A stretch of DNA of 7,901 nt, taken from assembly GCA_017860765.1 (NCBI GenBank), contig JAGDMY010000057.1, forward strand, positions 1 through 7,901, read 5' to 3'. The notes under the pieces were generated by a model, which saw only the letters and a list, made by a program, of their open reading frames with translations, searched no databases and was not told the DNA's origin. Shown here piece after piece: positions 6,069-7,901 of this stretch (positions are counted from its first letter, which is position 1; the number at the start of each line of letters is the position of its first letter). The DNA is from Chloroflexota bacterium. GTDB lineage: Bacteria > Chloroflexota > Dehalococcoidia > Dehalococcoidales > UBA3254. A program made the position numbers and the translations under genes.

Positions 6069-7232
6069 TTACCTCCTCAAAATACAGCAGGCCGCCCCGC
6101 TGCCCGCCGCCGGTTCCAGGGAACCCCCCGAGCCGGTTACCATACAAATCTCGGCGTTTTTGACCTGGCAGGCCCCGGACTCGCCCCTGAGCTGTCTGAT
6201 TCCTTCAGTGAGGTTGGTAAACCCCTGCAGATAGCTCCAGGAAAGCTCCGTCCCCGAGGTGTTGGAAGGCCATTCCCCGTCCAGGCGGAGGTTGCCAGCT
6301 TCGACAAAGGCCCCGGCCTCCCCCTTTTTACAGATTCCATAAGACTCCAGGGAAGATAGCAAAAACATGGTGAAGGCATCATACATCATGGCCACATGGA
6401 TATCTTTAAGGGTGACGCCGGCCATGCCGAAGGCCTTTTCCCCGGCTTTCTGGACTACAAATCCGTCCCAGTGGTATAAGGCGCGCGGCGACAGCGCCAG
6501 CTCGCTCACCGAGTGGTCCAGACCGTATCCCATGACATACACAGGGCTTTTTTTATAGTTTCTGGACCGCTCGCTCGAAGTTATGATCAGGGCCACCGCC
6601 CCGTCGTTGACCAGGCAGCAGTCCCGGGCGCGCATGGGTTCAACGATGTACCTCGAATTTAGATAGTCCTCCATGGTCAGTTTTTTGGCGTACATGACCG
6701 CTTCGGGACGCTGATTGGCATACTCGCGTAAAGTCACTGCCACGGAGCCGAGCTGCTGATCGGTCAGACCATACAGGTATTTGTATCTCCTGGCCATACC
6801 GGCGGCAATGGCCACCGGAGCGTAGAAGCCAAAAGCCCCCCAGGTTGAGCGGGGTATACCCGTCCCCTCCCCCACCAGGACACCCGCACTGGAGGCGCTG
6901 GACGAATAGACCAGAGCACAGGCCTGGCAAAGTCCAGCTTCCAGGACGCCGATAGCTGCAGCGACCGTGGATATCCCGGTAGTGCTGCCGGCCTGCAGTT
7001 CCCAGGCAAACTGGGCAGGAATGCCGGCGGCGATAAGGGGGGCCGTTCCCACCGGTCCACCTCCAAAGCCGGGCTGATAGATGTATCCGTCCAGCTCCTC
7101 TTTTTTCATCCCGGCGTCTTCCAGGGCCAACAGGAGGGCCTGAGCCGCCAGTTCGTTGACGCCAAGCTCAGGCACCCGACCTTGTTTGGTCAGCCCCACC
7201 CCGACAAAGGCATACTTGTCTTTGAGTGACAG
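6069..7232 (-). CDS. Thiolase-superfamily protein (SCP-x/lipid-transfer type) with atypical active site
   Basis: Two thiolase half-domains build this cytoplasmic acyl-CoA enzyme. I place the start at CTG 7232, giving 387 residues: the N-terminus then reads (M)SLKDKYAFVGVGLTKQG, the normal first strand of this family, with AAGGAG 9 nt upstream. GTG 7199 would remove that strand and has no Shine-Dalgarno. An in-frame TAG lies 7 codons before the CTG, and no ATG, GTG or TTG lies between. Other motifs are NDGAVALII (209-217), YDAFT (284-288), NTSG (324-327), EGIRQLRG (343-350) and a Gly-rich end. The usual nucleophile-Cys motif is replaced by LQAGSTTG (79-86), and no GHPxGATG is present; the region reads SYLQGF (333-338). 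It is thus probably not a classical thiolase; C-C lyase or retro-aldol activity is one option. The DUF35 gene follows at 16 nt. Confidence 0.87.
   Translation of the reverse strand: MSLKDKYAFVGVGLTKQGRVPELGVNELAAQALLLALEDAGMKKEELDGYIYQPGFGGGPVGTAPLIAAGIPAQFAWELQAGSTTGISTVAAAIGVLEAGLCQACALVYSSSASSAGVLVGEGTGIPRSTWGAFGFYAPVAIAAGMARRYKYLYGLTDQQLGSVAVTLREYANQRPEAVMYAKKLTMEDYLNSRYIVEPMRARDCCLVNDGAVALIITSSERSRNYKKSPVYVMGYGLDHSVSELALSPRALYHWDGFVVQKAGEKAFGMAGVTLKDIHVAMMYDAFTMFLLSSLESYGICKKGEAGAFVEAGNLRLDGEWPSNTSGTELSWSYLQGFTNLTEGIRQLRGESGACQVKNAEICMVTGSGGSLEPAAGSGAACCILRR
6071..6077 (-). promoter_or_regulatory. Shine-Dalgarno for the DUF35 gene, unusually distant
   Basis: AGGAGGT overlaps the last two Arg codons and the stop of the thiolase gene and lies 18 nt before the ATG at 6052. 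Strong match but long spacing; ribosomes finishing the thiolase could re-initiate here, coupling the two genes. Confidence 0.5.
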
Positions 7233-7238
7233 CGGACA

Positions 7239-7247
7239 CCTCTCCTT
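7239..7247 (-). promoter_or_regulatory. Shine-Dalgarno that decides the thiolase start (CTG)
   Basis: AAGGAGAGG (7247-7239) is the only strong ribosome-binding sequence in front of the thiolase gene. Its AGGAG core is 9 nt from CTG 7232, ideal spacing. The nearby GTG at 7238 is in a different frame, and GTG 7199 is too far away. Confidence 0.7.
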
Positions 7248-7277
7248 TTTTATCGGCTAAAATGACCGCCGAAGGGA

Positions 7278-7901
<624 letters not shown>

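Overview
The window looks like bacterial chromosome of moderately high GC, most likely from Chloroflexota (Dehalococcoidia or a relative). The reasons are a lipoprotein with a Pro/Thr-rich linker behind the lipid anchor and an SCP-x-type thiolase, DUF35 protein and zinc alcohol dehydrogenase beside housekeeping genes. This placement is inferred from gene style only; no rRNA or other decisive marker is present.

Layout. (1) 1-761, minus: the N-terminal 253 residues of a secreted lipoprotein with two tandem copies of a ~100-residue domain; its 3' end lies outside the window. (2) 762-1007: non-coding leader with three alternating 7-bp inverted arms. (3) 1008-2923, minus: prfA and prmC, overlapping by 4 nt (GTGA). 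PrmC methylates the GGQ glutamine of RF1, so the pair is functionally coupled. A good sigma-70 promoter lies just upstream of prfA. (4) 2924-3252: non-coding, with three REP/dRS3-like palindromes in a common CTGGAT...ATGGAC frame. (5) 3253-4329, minus: an NDP-sugar pyrophosphorylase, probably mannose-1-phosphate guanylyltransferase, with a left-handed beta-helix C-terminus. (6) 4330-4492: a divergent promoter region. (7) 4493-5611, plus: a complete zinc-dependent medium-chain alcohol dehydrogenase. (8) 5621-7232, minus, convergent with the dehydrogenase: a DUF35 zinc-ribbon/OB-fold protein preceded by a thiolase-superfamily protein. (9) 7278-7901, minus: the C-terminal 207 residues of the primary sigma factor RpoD, running off the window's right edge.

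How they fit together. prfA-prmC and rpoD are core translation and transcription genes. The thiolase and DUF35 genes lie 45 nt and 16 nt downstream of their upstream neighbours, so they may be co-transcribed with rpoD. Thiolase/DUF35 pairs are known to form complexes acting on acyl-CoA substrates, and the convergent dehydrogenase may serve the same pathway.

The main points for a second look are the probable CTG start and the missing thiolase Cys/His in the thiolase-like protein, the duplicated lipoprotein domain, the covarying palindromes, and an NLPY in place of NPPY in PrmC. I found no CRISPR array, transposase, tRNA or rRNA, and no clearly new multi-gene system.
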